17,390 nucleotides of DNA. It comes from Hymenopellis radicata. Lineage: Eukaryota > Basidiomycota > Agaricomycetes > Agaricales > Physalacriaceae. Position 1 is the first letter of the stretch. Each line of letters starts with the position of its first letter. Below the pieces are notes generated by a model. That model ran no database searches. It was not told the DNA's origin and was given only the letters and a program-made list of their open reading frames with translations. Where the stretch lies: assembly GCA_015501595.1 (NCBI GenBank), contig JADNRX010000952.1, positions 1-17,390 on the forward strand, written 5' to 3'. Position numbers and translations under genes: made by a program. Of the stretch, positions 1-9,146 are shown piece after piece.

Positions 1-2507
1 TAGAATTGTGTCAGCATAACGGCTTACGCGCTCATGGGTAATATTTAAGTTCACAAGAACCCGAAACTATGGCAGCACCATTGAGACATGAACACTGTCA
101 CTGATAAAGGTAACATTAAAGAGTAATCTTATCATCTAATAGGACTCGTATGTGGATGATCTGGTAAAAGAAGCCGCCACGCTTGCATCGGAAGAGAAAA
201 GTATACACGCTCGCCGTGATCAAAGATCACGACTAATGGCAATTATTCCTAGACAGCTTATATTCAGTGAACAAGACAATAGAAAAACTCGCTGTAAAAT
301 GCACGAAAACCCTTGAAGCTCAGCCATCCGCCTTCATGCCTCAAAGAAAAGGTGGCTGCACAGGTATATGCGAAAGAAAGAGAGAAAGTGAAATGGACAC
401 ACAACAACTTATTTAATGAGAGAAAGTGAGACGGACACACAACAACTTATTTGATGTGACTCAGTTGCCAGATTATTAACTGCTTTTCTTATTTTAGAAA
501 TTCAGACTATTTATGGCTGTGAATTTCATGCAGAATATGTTAAGTTATCCGCGGCCTTTCAGCAAGATAAAGTATATTGGCAATTATTATTTCTGCTTAA
601 CATCATTGAACAGGTGGTGCGAAGCATAATAATTCTCTCTTTCCTTGCATACTGACAGTGGCCTAGAATACAAAAATTATACATCCATCAAGTTGTCGCT
701 ACTTTTACTAAGTCAAGTTATTAAAAAAAAGTTTAGGCAATTTTATCAATATACAAAATTAATATATTGAATTATATAAGCAGTGTTAGGCCTTAGATCT
801 AAAACACAGATGACGAAAAATACTCCCTCCACCTTTCATACTTCTCAAGTCTCAAAGTTCTTCTCGGCCAATAGAATTATTTATAATAAAATTCTGCATA
901 CAGTACAAGATAATGATAATATTCACTCCTTCATTTAGCTTTTGACTTCTAGTCTCGAAGCCTATTTAAAGGCCTGCCTCATTTCTTCTCAACTGGATAC
1001 ATGCATACATATAACATCTCTCACTTGATGCATTGACTAGTAAATTCATTAACTGAAAAACCTCATTCTCAAATCTATGACATATTCACATGCTCCTTGT
1101 TGAGGTTAATCATATCTTGATCGCACCACGTCTTACAATTATGACACAGATAATATGTTATAAAATAACTTTTCTTCTTGCTGAAGTAAACTTTCTCCGA
1201 GGAGTCTGATATGATGCTGTCATAACTAAGTAAGTGTAGCTGGTAATGGTTTATAAAATTCATAATGAGCTGATATATGAAGTATAGAAACGTCAAATTT
1301 GACGTTGGTCCTGATGTTGTCGGTTTTAGCATACTAACAATCGCTTTGAATGGTACAAAATCTAATAAACTGGCGGTTGGGGAAAAAATAAGATTCAGAA
1401 AAGGAGCATGATAGTAGGCATTACTGGACTTGGGCTGTTTTTCTTCATAATAAGTTCTAGGGAGGCCTCCACTTTGGAAATAGAGCTTGAGATGAGGAAC
1501 AGCTTGTATATCTAGGTCACGTTAGCAATGAATACTAAAAGAACTCTAGGAACCTTACATTGAATATCTCAGTCCCAGTCATACAGACCTTCACGAAAAA
1601 CGTAGGACTGTACTGAAGACTGTTTTCCTTCATACGTCCTTCAGGCCGATTGGTGAATATAAACATCAATTTGTAAAGGAAAGGATGTCCTACATACTAC
1701 TTACCTAAAAGGATAGGTACAATGTGAACTGTAAATAAGAGAGATATAATTCGTATGTATTGTTTTCCAGCTTTATGTAATTCCTATAACTTATAGCGGT
1801 ATTCCTCATCAGCGAAGGTTGATACTCTAAGTATTCGAGAGGGAGTGAGCCTTTTAGCCTGGTGAAATGAACTGAGCGATATTGACTGGATTCAGACATT
1901 GCTCAAAGCACAGAGCGAATCGCTACTAAGCAGTTAACAATGAATTTAGATTGGCGGGCTTAGAGAGATGCTGTCAGGTTATTATATTTTGTAGGCTTCT
2001 TTTCTATTTGCAAATACAATGTTGTTATGCTTCCAAATTTCTTCTGATTCCTGGTTGATCTGTGGATCTTTTCTGATGATTGCTTACTATAGGTGAAAAA
2101 CTCTTGCAGTGTATTCAGTTAATTAGAGTTAATGGATAGCAGCCTCGACGATGCGCCACTCATGGCTAACGGCCAACTCACACAAATTACTGTGAGAATA
2201 TAGCTTTTTATGGTTCTTGCATGTAGCGTAAGATTCGCAAGACCAGTAAACAAAGTTCAGACTTCAATTGAAATTGAATTATCATTAGAGCAATTAGCGC
2301 TCTAGGCAGTACACTCAAAAGGAATCCTATCCTGCTTATTCAGATTCTTCTTCTACGTTCGTTGTGTCTCGGTATCTGATCGGGATCTTCATAGCCTTTT
2401 TTGAAGCTTGCTTGAAGGTACTTAGCCACCGCGGTATCTGTAATCTGAATATAGGCCTTAAATTTTTTACTGGAGCGGTGGAGCAGGCATCGACAATACA
2501 TGTAATA
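1..2507. other. AT-rich spacer without a supportable gene
   Basis: No frame here is long or protein-like enough to call a gene. At 21-30 there is one copy of the GGCTTACGCG motif that is abundant at 6.3-11.8 kb, but without its hairpin. At 380-455 there is a tandem duplication. A minus-strand frame at 1075-1332 contains a CHNC pair and a hydrophobic stretch but is AT-biased and isolated. A 23-codon plus-strand frame at 2132-2203 starts MDSSLDDAPLM and looks protein-like, but is too short to call. Most likely old, mutated repeats. Confidence 0.6.
380..455. repeat. 38-bp tandem duplication (two copies)
   Basis: Copy 1 is 380-417 and copy 2 is 418-455. Both have the form GAGAGAAAGTG, a short variable part, then GGACACACAACAACTTATTT and a final AT dinucleotide after one variable base. 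They differ at only a few positions. This is a simple local duplication with no obvious function. Confidence 0.85.
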
Positions 2508-2561
2508 ACATAAACTTACAAGTTATTAATCAGCTTTTCTCTGTTACATATAAGTTTATGT
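2508..2561. repeat. 11-bp inverted repeat with 32-nt spacer
   Basis: ACATAAACTTA at 2508-2518 is matched exactly by its reverse complement TAAGTTTATGT at 2551-2561. It could be the core of a very small or eroded MITE, or chance in AT-rich DNA. No target-site duplication was recognised. Confidence 0.5.
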
Positions 2562-2836
2562 AGGTCAATCAGGTTATATCTTGTAGTAATATAGTCAAAT
2601 GTTTGGAGAACACAGCCAAAGCTCCTCTGAAAAAACATAAAATAATATATATATAGTGAAATGATATGCCAAATTAGATCAGTCATCAACAAAGCTTACC
2701 AAAAATGTTTGAATCTCGAAATAAGTTATGTACAAGGTACCCATGTGGATAGCAAATCTTATTGATTTTGTAGTGACTTATATTATTATTATTATATAAT
2801 TCAGATTTTTGCCTCTTTCCCGCGCCTGACTTCTCT
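2562..2836. other. AT-rich spacer
   Basis: No gene is visible. It contains AT microsatellite-like runs (a TA run near 2646-2656 and an ATT run near 2780-2796). It ends at the target-site duplication of the next element. Confidence 0.5.
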
Positions 2837-2844
2837 CAATGACT

Positions 2845-3260
2845 TAGAGCATGCCACGAGTTTCGGCCAGCGTAGGTAACTTATAAGTAACCTGCGACTC
2901 GCAACTCGCGACTCGGGTTCACGCAAGTCGCAAGTTTGAAGTTGGAGCATTCTCCAAGTACTTGCGCAGGTTCTGGTAGTCAGTTAATATATAATGTTAT
3001 GCATATAAACTGTGTTATACATATAAATATGATTCAATAGAGCTGCAATAGGCTATAGAGATCATGTTTGCATTTATTTGACCTCAGTTAGAGGTGATAT
3101 GAGTGTGTTATAGCTCGAAACTCGTCAAAAACTCGTGAACTCGCGAGTTTAAAACTTACGATTTGCGAGTTTGAGACAAGTTGCAAGTTCGGACTTCAGA
3201 TATGCAAACTCACGCAAACTCGACCTGCCAGACCCGGGTTTAGACTCGTGGCATGCTCTA
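2845..3260. mobile_element. complete non-autonomous hAT-type MITE, 416 bp
   Basis: The element begins TAGAGCATGCCACGAGT and ends ACTCGTGGCATGCTCTA, so the terminal inverted repeats match across 17 bp. It is flanked by a perfect 8-bp direct repeat CAATGACT at 2837-2844 and 3261-3268. An 8-bp target-site duplication with TAGAG-type termini is the established signature of the hAT superfamily. The subterminal DNA is full of CTCGCGAG and AACTCGC-like words in both orientations, typical of transposase-binding repeats. There is no transposase frame, so it would depend on an enzyme made elsewhere. A second, damaged copy in the opposite orientation lies at 12371-12891. The intact TSD suggests a fairly recent insertion relative to its surroundings. 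Confidence 0.92.
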
Positions 3261-3414
3261 CAATGACTGACTCTCTAGACTCAACGTGAATACTAAGAAA
3301 TCATTCTATTTCTGACATCTCACTGACCCTTGGATATAGTCTCGCAGCTGCCTTCATTAGTATCGTTGTGACAGTTTAGTATTCCTTTTCCTCTGATTAG
3401 TTTTAACTGGGCAT

Positions 3415-3678
3415 TCATTTAAATGACTCTTTACAGCCTTTTGGAAAGTATTTTATGTTCTTCATATTCTGCCTCGACACTGAAAGCTTGTAGCTACGTA
3501 CGAACAAACCACATACTATTTTCTTCATCAACGAGATGCTTAGTCTCACCACACCTTGGTCATTGCTGTGACTATATTTGATATAATGCATTAATTTCTG
3601 ATTGCGTATACAAGTACGCTTATATTCACGTCTATATTCATGCCTCATAATTCGATACAAAGTGGCCTCTTTTTTCAT
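3415..3678 (-). other. open minus-strand frame of 87 codons, unrecognised
   Basis: An ATG-initiated frame of 87 residues is rich in Lys, Arg and Tyr (it begins MKKEATLYRIMRHEYRR), with no motif, signal peptide or membrane segment that I recognise. It lies between two MITEs and its start is only about a dozen bases from the TA-flanked MITE at 3691. It could be a fragment of an old transposon gene or a chance frame. There is no splice or promoter evidence, so I do not call it a gene. Confidence 0.15.
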
Positions 3679-3690
3679 AGCGTACCCATA

Positions 3691-3935
3691 CTATACTATT
3701 ACGGGCTAGTATTTACGTAACACGTAATGGGACCCCGTGAAATGAAGAGTTCAGGGCTCCATAACGCGTAATGAGCCTTCTGGCCAGGCATAACTGTCCT
3801 AAAATAGCAATTTTCTGGGCCCGTCATTAGGTGGGTCTTCCAAATAAAGTAATTACTCGAAATTTAAAGAGTAATTAACATTCTTCACAACTATAACGTG
3901 TAACGGCCCGTGAAGATAAGACTGTAATAGTACAG
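3691..3935. mobile_element. TA-flanked MITE (Tc1/mariner-like), 245 bp
   Basis: The left end reads TA-CTATACTATTACGGG (TA at 3689-3690). The right end reads GTAATAGTACAG-TA (TA at 3936-3937), whose reverse complement is CTGTACTATTAC. The ends match at 11 of 12 positions and the flanking TA fits the TA target-site duplication of Tc1/mariner-type elements. Inside are inverted words CGTAATGGG and CGTTACACG. There is no coding capacity. A relative is nested in the hAT MITE at 12577-12727, and a degenerate relative of its right half (TTCACAACTATAA then CGTGAAGATA) is seen near 14760-14815. Confidence 0.75.
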
Positions 3936-3937
3936 TA

Positions 3938-5425
3938 TCTTGTCTTTGAAGATCAATCTCTCAATAGCTATTCAGTAACTATCTGATAACCTCTGCCCTC
4001 CTTTCATCATGCGTTTTCTAAAGTTTTGAATATAGGAGCTTGCTGATACTTTCTTTCGACTTAGAACTAACCTACATGAATAATTCATGCATCTTTCATA
4101 GTTAGAGGTCATCTTTAATGGTATCATTATATTTCTCATATATGGGTAAGCGGGAGATCGCCTAGGCATTGAATCGCGAAAGCTCAACATCACTAGATAC
4201 TTGGTTCATCATATCTGATTCTGTAGGTTGTCGTCTACCAAATATTCATGCATTGAAGATATATTTATATTATCAATTAGCAACAAAAGTTGTTGGATCA
4301 CTGTTTTGGTGGTAGGACTTTTGGATGCTGCAAGAAATATGCTCATAGATTCATCAGATCTCGCTTATATTCTTGGAATTTGAAACGTGACATTAAAGTA
4401 ATCTATGAACCGTATTTCTCATTTCGTTCTAGGAAGCGTCTTGGATGCGTCTTCTCACCATAGATTTCCCCCTGCATTTTAAAACTCAATAGTGTTAACC
4501 TTTGCCATCTACGCCCTCGCGAAAGTGCATACATTCGAAAAGCTAGGGAAGATTAGGGTACATTTCTCATTTACTACTATCATCAGGTTCACTGAAAATC
4601 TGAAATACAGAACTTATATATTGCGATCAATGCTCTTTCTGTAGAGGCTGATATTCTCATTGCCGGAGTGTCTACAGGCCTCTTCCTATGAGCGAGAACT
4701 GGCTATCTGAGCACACGCCGAATGATTAGATATTTGATAAGATATTTGGATAGCAGGTTGGATGCTGATCTGACCTACAGCACAGGTAGACTTATCCATC
4801 AATGTTGCCGCACCAATTGCTCTTTGCGCTTTGAGTTCCCTCATTTTCGTTTGTACCATCTTATTTCTCAATATGCATATGCAAATATTAGTGTTTTCTA
4901 GATCCTTGCATAGCCCCACAGTTTTGTTTGTCTAACTTTTTTTTTCTGTACGAAGCGACGTACATGAATATTACGGCTTTGAACTCAACTTAAACCTATT
5001 CAGTATACACAAATGCCCTTCTAGTCATGCTCAATTCCAGAGCTATGATTCGCCGTAGAGGCCAGCTGTCTATTGAGCTCCTGACCTGAGACTCAGCCTT
5101 CTGTTCTCGAGTTTAGAACCGGTACTTCCGTCAAGACCGACATTTCCAGTGCTGTGTCCGCTTTAAGGGTAAGTCTACGTCTTATATTATTATCTTACTG
5201 TACGGAGCAGGGGAAAAGGAGTAGCTCCTTCTACGAAAACAGCAGGAGGGAGTTACTGTCGGAAGACCTGTCTACACTATGACAGCTCCTTAGGTATTTT
5301 TTAGTTCTTGGGAGCTTTTCTTTTCTTAAGCTTCGAACACATAACTTCACAAACCTGTATTATCACATTTAGTAATTTCAGAATTAGCACCCATAACTGT
5401 GGGCATCCTCTGAGAAGCCAGGCTT
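3938..5425. other. spacer with weak coding hints only
   Basis: Minus-strand frames at 3972-4193 and 4686-4919 are short and unrecognised. The second contains a protein-like stretch (NKMVQTKMRELKAQRAIG). On the plus strand, a frame from about 5086 to 5169 ends directly at a good 5' splice-site sequence, AGG then GTAAGT (5170-5175), so it may be one surviving exon of a lost gene. I found no convincing partner acceptor or second exon. Confidence 0.4.
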
Positions 5426-5467
5426 GAGAGATGTAGGTGAGAGAGATGTAGATGAGAGATGTAGGTG
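5426..5467. repeat. short GAGAGATGTAGGTGA minisatellite
   Basis: About three imperfect copies of a 13-15 bp unit (GAGAGATGTAGGTGA, GAGAGATGTAGATGA, GAGATGTAGGTG). It is a local tandem repeat at the AT-rich to GC-rich boundary with no visible function. Confidence 0.7.
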
Positions 5468-5484
5468 CTTTCAGTGCGCAGTAT

Positions 5485-5790
5485 TCAGTAGAGGATGATC
5501 ATATTCAAAACTTGGAGGTCATCGAACTCCAATGAAAAGTTGTGATACTCGAAGGGGGTGTCCTGGTCATCATTACAGTCGTTGCCCTTGGAGAGATTAT
5601 TGTTACGAACGTGGACGTCGTACTTGAAGAATGTTTGAATGGAGGTCGTAATATCATCCTGCGTCAGAGGAGGTCGACATGCGCCAAATGTTGTACACAT
5701 CAGGAAACAGCCTGTGGGCCAGAGGCTGCCTGAGTTGATCACTGTCACAGTGAGTAACCAGAGGGCATTGAGGTGCCCTGGGACAGCTTG
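5485..5790 (-). pseudogene. decayed minus-strand coding remnant, unrecognised
   Basis: The downstream part of the frame, after a PPLTQDD stretch, has balanced composition with many Asp, Asn and Gln (for example DDITTSIQTFFKYDV and FEYHNFSLEFDDLQ) and stays open to a stop at 5485-5487. Immediately upstream the protein-like reading moves to another frame (RLFPDVYNIWRMSTSSDAG), suggesting one frameshift around 5660. No family is recognised. A plus-strand frame at 5773-5973 overlaps the upstream end and is also weakly protein-like, so strand assignment there is uncertain. Confidence 0.3.
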
Positions 5791-5973
5791 GGCTATCTCA
5801 AAGCAAAGACTGCAGCAATGACAAGCTTGAGTCATCCTGATGCCATTGAGCTGCCTTCAAACTCACTCAAGGCACAGGGATCTGCAGTCCTAACTCAAGA
5901 TAACTCAGGAGCCCGGAAGGCCACGGGTATCACAGTCATTTACTCAAAGCAACTTAAGTATCCTACAGGTTGA

Positions 5974-6310
5974 ATGAATGAATCTTTAATTCACATTCAA
6001 CGGTATCATACATATTCAACAGAAACCGTGCCCAATCCATGCCTCCGAACAAGAACACCGTAACCTCTCAGGAACATTTATTATTATCAGCAACTACTAC
6101 GAATGAGTAATCGAGTATTGAGGCCGTACTGATGTCGACTATTGTTGATACATCCGAGTCATGGTCAGTGTCATTATCCCTTGAAATGCCGCAAGTATTT
6201 CTAGAGAACATGAGTAAGAGCTGAATGCGAGCCGGTAGACACACCTTTTGGGCTGTACTCAACGGCGACGCCGTTTCAGCCCACAGAAGAATTCAGTCCC
6301 TTCATTGATC
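5974..6310. other. spacer with TGAA microsatellite
   Basis: It starts with a short TGAATGAATGAAT run at 5971-5983. The rest holds only short frames, including a Thr/Asp-rich minus-strand one at 6068-6262 that I cannot support. Confidence 0.5.
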
Positions 6311-6335
6311 TGCTGCCTCATTGAGGGCTTATGCG
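6311..6335 (-). repeat. GCRTAAG/hairpin motif copy
   Basis: The minus strand reads GCATAAGCCCTCAATGAGGC then AGCA. CCTC and GAGG can pair around AAT (or CCTCA with TGAGG around a single A). The GCGTAAG start carries a CpG-to-CpA type change. See the finding on the dispersed motif. Confidence 0.7.
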
Positions 6336-6457
6336 TCCAACGGGGCCGCCGGGGTCCTCCAAGCTCGCAGATACACATCCACAGAGGCGGGGCAAGGCAT
6401 AAATATGTGTGCGTCTCGTGGTAGGTCGTCCTGGTGTTGCCGTCTCGTAGGGCGGGA

Positions 6458-6649
6458 TTACTGCAGGCGATGAAGAGCGGTGCGAAGGCTGTTGAGTGCG
6501 CCGTCGTCGTCCTCTGGGAGCGATGGAAATGCAGCTGCTCGCTGTTGCTTGGCGGCGGGAACGCTGTCGTAATCGTGGCTTTGAGCTGCAGTCGACAGGG
6601 CAGCCTTAACACGAGGGCTTATGCGGGCGTTGTCGTGACTGCAACCCAA
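6458..6649 (-). pseudogene. paralogous segment A, remnant of an unrecognised gene
   Basis: On the minus strand this frame reads ISPRVKAALS followed later by HDYDSVPAAK and an acidic stretch PEDDDGA, ending at TAA (6458-6460). Segment B at 8110-8358 has VRPRIEAALF, then DDYNIVPAAR and SEDDGDD at the corresponding places, so the two are diverged copies at DNA and protein level. The frame has no ATG in a convincing position. The upstream GCATAAG motif (6613-6625) lies within the shared region. A third, weaker copy of the start of the segment is visible near 6660-6704. The function is unknown; I infer a decayed gene or repeat family. Confidence 0.45.
6599..6625 (-). repeat. GCRTAAG/hairpin motif copy
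   Basis: The minus strand reads GCATAAGCCCTCGTGTTAAG then GCTGCC. The stem is reduced to CCT with AGG. It sits inside paralogous segment A. Confidence 0.65.
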
Positions 6650-6855
6650 GATGCTCTGACTGCGGGAACGTATCGTGATTAAGCTTGAGGCGAGGGTTTA
6701 CATGGCGAGTCGTCATTGCCCATGTCGTCCAGATCAGCTACTGCTTTTCGTTGCGGGAAAGTGTTTCTTAAGTAAACTCGATAAACACAAAGTAGTAACA
6801 ACGCACCTATGCACAAGTAAAAACTCGTTCTGCACGAGCTATACTTCACTCCCCA

Positions 6856-7677
6856 CTAGATTCCATCGTCCCCATGCACCCAGCGGAGAACAGCGTGGGA
6901 CAGCAATAAAAATACGAACACTGATCGCTCGACGGCCTTGTTGTGACCGCGCGTTGGGACGCCATTTACGTCTACTTTCTTGTGTTGTCGATATCCACGG
7001 CCGTGCTGAGAATCGCGCTCGTCGATGATGGAGGTAAAAAGGAGGTCGTGATTGTTGTCGATGTCCCTGGTATTCGACCAGCGCAGCTCGGTTGCTTTTC
7101 TGGATAAGCTGCCCACTCGGGGAGCTGACGCGTCGTAAAGGACGCAATCCTGGAACAAGACGTTAAAAGCCTCGGTGCCGTCGTCCAGCGAGTGCACGCA
7201 CCTGTAGTGGCCGGACACGTCCACGACGCCGTTGAACCCGCAAGCAAAACCCGGCTACCCCTCCGGATCGCGAAAGTCAAACAATGAAGGACCATACGAG
7301 GGGTGCGCCGAGGTCCTCGATGGCTGCGAATGAGACGTAGCCGTCTATTAGACGACACTGAAGGCTGGCGGTACGTGCATTGAACTTCTGGGATGGTGTA
7401 GGGGGTAGTGATGGAGTCATGGGTAGCTCGTCGGCGGACGACGACGATGAAGAATCAGAAGACGCCGTTGGTGATGGCTGGTCGCGCGGTGGTGTAGGTG
7501 GTGGCGTGAGCAGACTAGTCGTCGGGGTAGAACTGCCGCCATGCGTCTGGCTGCGACTGCGATGTTCAGGAACAGGCCATGGATAGCATACAATACACTC
7601 ACCCGTTCATTGAGCACCCATTCGTTGAGCACCCGCTCCAGTCGTACGCGCAGAACCTGCTCATGCGGCGAGAACAT
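6856..7677 (-). pseudogene. broken gene with one intron, Pro/Ser-rich middle; unrecognised family
   Basis: A minus-strand ATG at 7677-7675 opens a 25-codon exon beginning MFSPHEQVLRVRLERVL and ending at CGG next to GTGAGT. After a 46-nt intron the frame resumes as SQPDAWRQFYPDD and meets TAG at 7517-7515. Ignoring one base there, it continues as a typical fungal low-complexity linker (LLTPPPTPP, a run of six Ser, MTPSLPPTPSQ) and then QCRLIDGYVSFAAIEDLG. A second shift lies at about 7300-7303 in a run of four C, and an in-frame TAG at 7257-7255. Beyond it, a frame beginning GFNGVVDVSGHYRCVHS is open to TAG at 6858-6856. Estimated original length is about 250-260 residues. I do not recognise the family. 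At least two indels plus one stop argue for a pseudogene; sequencing error could explain one of them. Confidence 0.55.
7557..7602 (-). other. 46-nt spliceosomal intron of the broken gene
   Basis: On the minus strand the 5' site is CGG then GTGAGT, a likely branch point CTGAAC lies shortly before the end, and the 3' site is ATCGCAG (an alternative CAG follows six bases later and keeps the same frame). Length, donor and branch sequence fit short introns of filamentous fungi. Splicing joins two protein-like frames. Confidence 0.65.
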
Positions 7678-7724
7678 CGCGTCTTCCCCCTCCTGTTCGC
7701 AGCGCGCTATATCGGACAGAGGGA

Positions 7725-7746
7725 CCTCACTACGAGGGCTTACGCG
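7725..7746 (-). repeat. GCGTAAG/hairpin motif copy
   Basis: The minus strand reads GCGTAAGCCCTCGTAGTGAG followed by G. CCTC pairs with GAGG around GTAGT. It lies about 50 bp upstream of the ATG of the broken gene at 6856-7677. A second, hairpin-less copy (GTGCAAGCCCTC) is at 7780-7792. Confidence 0.75.
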
Positions 7747-7941
7747 TCATGGTTGTAAGAGGGAGTAGACGAAACGGATGAGGGCTTGCACGTGGATTGT
7801 GCAGGGTCTAGGGAGTAATCGTCAAGAAGAATTGAGGAAACAGATCGAATAAGACGAACCTGTGTAGGCAGAGCGAGTAGCAACTCGTTCTGCGCAGTTC
7901 CCTCTACTTCCGCCTTTTTGTCTGAACCCTCTTCGCTGTGG

Positions 7942-7963
7942 CATGGTGACCATTGTCACCATG
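7942..7963. repeat. perfect 9-bp inverted repeat, 4-nt loop
   Basis: CATGGTGAC at 7942-7950 pairs with GTCACCATG at 7955-7963 around CATT. Skipping one G, two more G-C pairs extend the stem (7940-7941 with 7965-7966). It could be a structured RNA element or a dimeric protein-binding site; no gene start can be tied to it with confidence. Confidence 0.65.
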
Positions 7964-8094
7964 GCCTCGAGTGTAGATCGCTCGCCTCGGTTGACAGTGT
8001 TATCCCTTTATCTAGATCGCGGTAGGCTAGTAGCGAGCGACGGTTTGGGGAATAAAAACGGAGAGAGGTGTACTGTGGACGTGCGGCCTCTTGG

Positions 8095-8107
8095 GTGGGC
8101 TTACGCT
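8095..8107 (-). repeat. GCGTAAG motif copy, weak hairpin
   Basis: The minus strand reads AGCGTAAGCCCACCCAAGAG then GCCGC. Only a CC/GG pairing is possible. It lies at the downstream edge of paralogous segment B. Confidence 0.5.
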
Positions 8108-8151
8108 GCTCGCCATCGTCGCCATCGTCCTCTGAGTATGATGGAAAGAAC

Positions 8152-8179
8152 ATGCTGCCTGCTGAGGAGGGCTTATGCA
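8152..8179 (-). repeat. GCRTAAG motif inserted in segment B
   Basis: The minus strand reads GCATAAGCCCTCCTCAGCAG then GCAGCA. Segment A lacks about 27 bases at this place, and a CTCAGCAG direct repeat brackets part of the extra sequence. CCT can pair with AGG. This is one of two presence/absence comparisons for the motif in the window. Confidence 0.65.
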
Positions 8180-8250
8180 ACTGCTGAGTGGTTCCTGGCC
8201 GCGGGTACGATGTTGTAATCGTCGCTTCGAGCCCACATCTTGAACAGAGC

Positions 8251-8274
8251 GGCCTCAATACGAGGTCTTACGCG
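8251..8274 (-). repeat. GCGTAAG/hairpin motif copy
   Basis: The minus strand reads GCGTAAGACCTCGTATTGAG then GCCGC. CCTC pairs with GAGG around GTATT. It starts the region shared by segments A and B. Confidence 0.75.
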
Positions 8275-8359
8275 TCGGTAGTGGTGGTAAGAGAGACAGA
8301 AACCCGTGGGATCACCACTCGGATGATCGGTCCGAGTGGATTTCGACGACTTGCGCATC

Positions 8360-8642
8360 GTCCAGCGCAGTAACGAAGGTGATTTAAGCCTTTATACATG
8401 GCGCAATCGATTCCTGTAAGTGGAAGGAGTATTTTATTTTTTGGCTGTTTTTTTGGGGGAGAAGAAGATAATACACCTACTTGTGAACCGTACATTGAGT
8501 TTAGTATACTACACTGTAAGTCAGTTCACAAAACAATTCTTAAATGAGTTTACTGGATCATAGTTCTGACATTTCTGTATGGCTATGTACTACCGTTCGA
8601 CGTCCACAACGCGTTGAACGATGTTCGGATATCAGGCCCGGA
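8360..8642. other. spacer at downstream edge of the island
   Basis: No supportable gene. It includes T-rich and G-rich runs around 8430-8460 and an imperfect inverted repeat CGTTC...GAACG at about 8595-8621, just before the strong hairpin. Confidence 0.45.
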
Positions 8643-8676
8643 CAGTCCGAACAGTGATCAAGCACTGTTCGGACTG
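8643..8676. repeat. perfect 14-bp hairpin, 6-nt loop
   Basis: CAGTCCGAACAGTG (8643-8656) and CACTGTTCGGACTG (8663-8676) are exact reverse complements around ATCAAG. A third GTTCGGA lies just upstream near 8622-8628. Perfect symmetry in a region of decayed sequence is notable. It may be the core of a small inverted-repeat element or a binding site; no poly-T tract follows directly, so a terminator role is not supported. Confidence 0.85.
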
Positions 8677-8780
8677 GTACAACCCAGTCTTCTACCACCA
8701 TCATCGATCACTCGCCGCCTCTTCGTCTTCATAGCTTCATCCCCCGATATTGTCCGTGTGTTAAATGGCTGCATAGCCAC

Positions 8781-8808
8781 GGCGTAAGCCCTGTCAAGAC
8801 AGGCAGCA
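8781..8808 (+). repeat. GCGTAAG/hairpin motif copy, plus strand
   Basis: This plus-strand copy reads GGCGTAAGCCCTGTCAAGAC then AGGCAGCA. It has the best stem of the family: CCTGTC with GACAGG around AA. Its stem sequence differs from the usual CCTC/GAGG while pairing is kept. It is the only clear copy in this orientation. Confidence 0.75.
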
Positions 8809-9146
8809 CATTGTTATTCGCAGTCTTCGACTTAAGGAGTCGGCGTCATGCAACGCTGTGCCCCGTTGCACCCTTGGACGGGCTCTGCGACCGCAAATGC
8901 TGAAGGAATCATCGCGTCGTGTGTCCTTTTGCTCTTATGCCTTCGCTACTGATTCAATCCTAGCCACAACGGACCCCAAATTCAGAGGCGGGCTATCCGT
9001 ATCGTCAACACACCAGTCGTCATTTTGCTCACCCGTATAAGGCGCCGCTCCGACGACGACGACAGACGACGCCCCCGCCAAACCGTGGGCCCACTCAGAG
9101 CCAGGCCGACCTTGAGCAGGGCTTTGTGGGCCCATGGTTGGGAGGT
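8809..9146. other. GC-rich stretch without a supportable gene
   Basis: Several overlapping frames exist on both strands, but none has a convincing ATG, splice site or composition. The longest minus-strand frame through here (about 8982-9308) lacks an ATG at its 5' end and is Arg/Ser-rich because of GAC/GTC repeats at 9050-9065. Confidence 0.4.

Larger units (their letters stand above)
8110..8358 (-). pseudogene. paralogous segment B, remnant of an unrecognised gene
   Basis: An ATG at 8358-8356 opens a frame of 61 codons (begins MRKSSKSTRTDHPSG, later VRPRIEAALF and DDYNIVPAAR) that stops at the TAA of a GCATAAG motif (8173-8175). The similarity to segment A resumes after that motif in another frame (FFPSYSEDDGDD). 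The motif therefore looks like an insertion that interrupts the frame kept open in A. Its upstream part (CTCTTACCACCACTACC on the minus strand) is also shared with segment C at 11.7 kb. The function is unknown. Confidence 0.5.

Noticed and set aside
833..990. Stowaway-like MITE start (TACTCCCTCC)
   Set aside because: No matching inverted GGAGGGAGTA end and no target duplication could be found downstream.
1075..1332. Minus-strand frame with CHNC pair as a zinc-binding protein
   Set aside because: Only one Cys pair, AT-biased composition and no neighbouring exons; could be a chance frame.
5542..5733. Plus-strand hydrophobic frame as a membrane protein
   Set aside because: It is the shadow of the more protein-like minus-strand frame and has no support of its own.
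6259..6612. 117-codon minus-strand frame as a gene
   Set aside because: No ATG at the start, and it overlaps paralogous segment A in a less protein-like frame. Similarity to the matching frame in segment B follows from DNA similarity.
6323..8274. GTAAGCCC...GAG as very short introns on the minus strand
   Set aside because: Several copies read ATAAG instead of GTAAG, the putative introns would be about 18 nt, and real introns in this window are 46-56 nt with branch sites.
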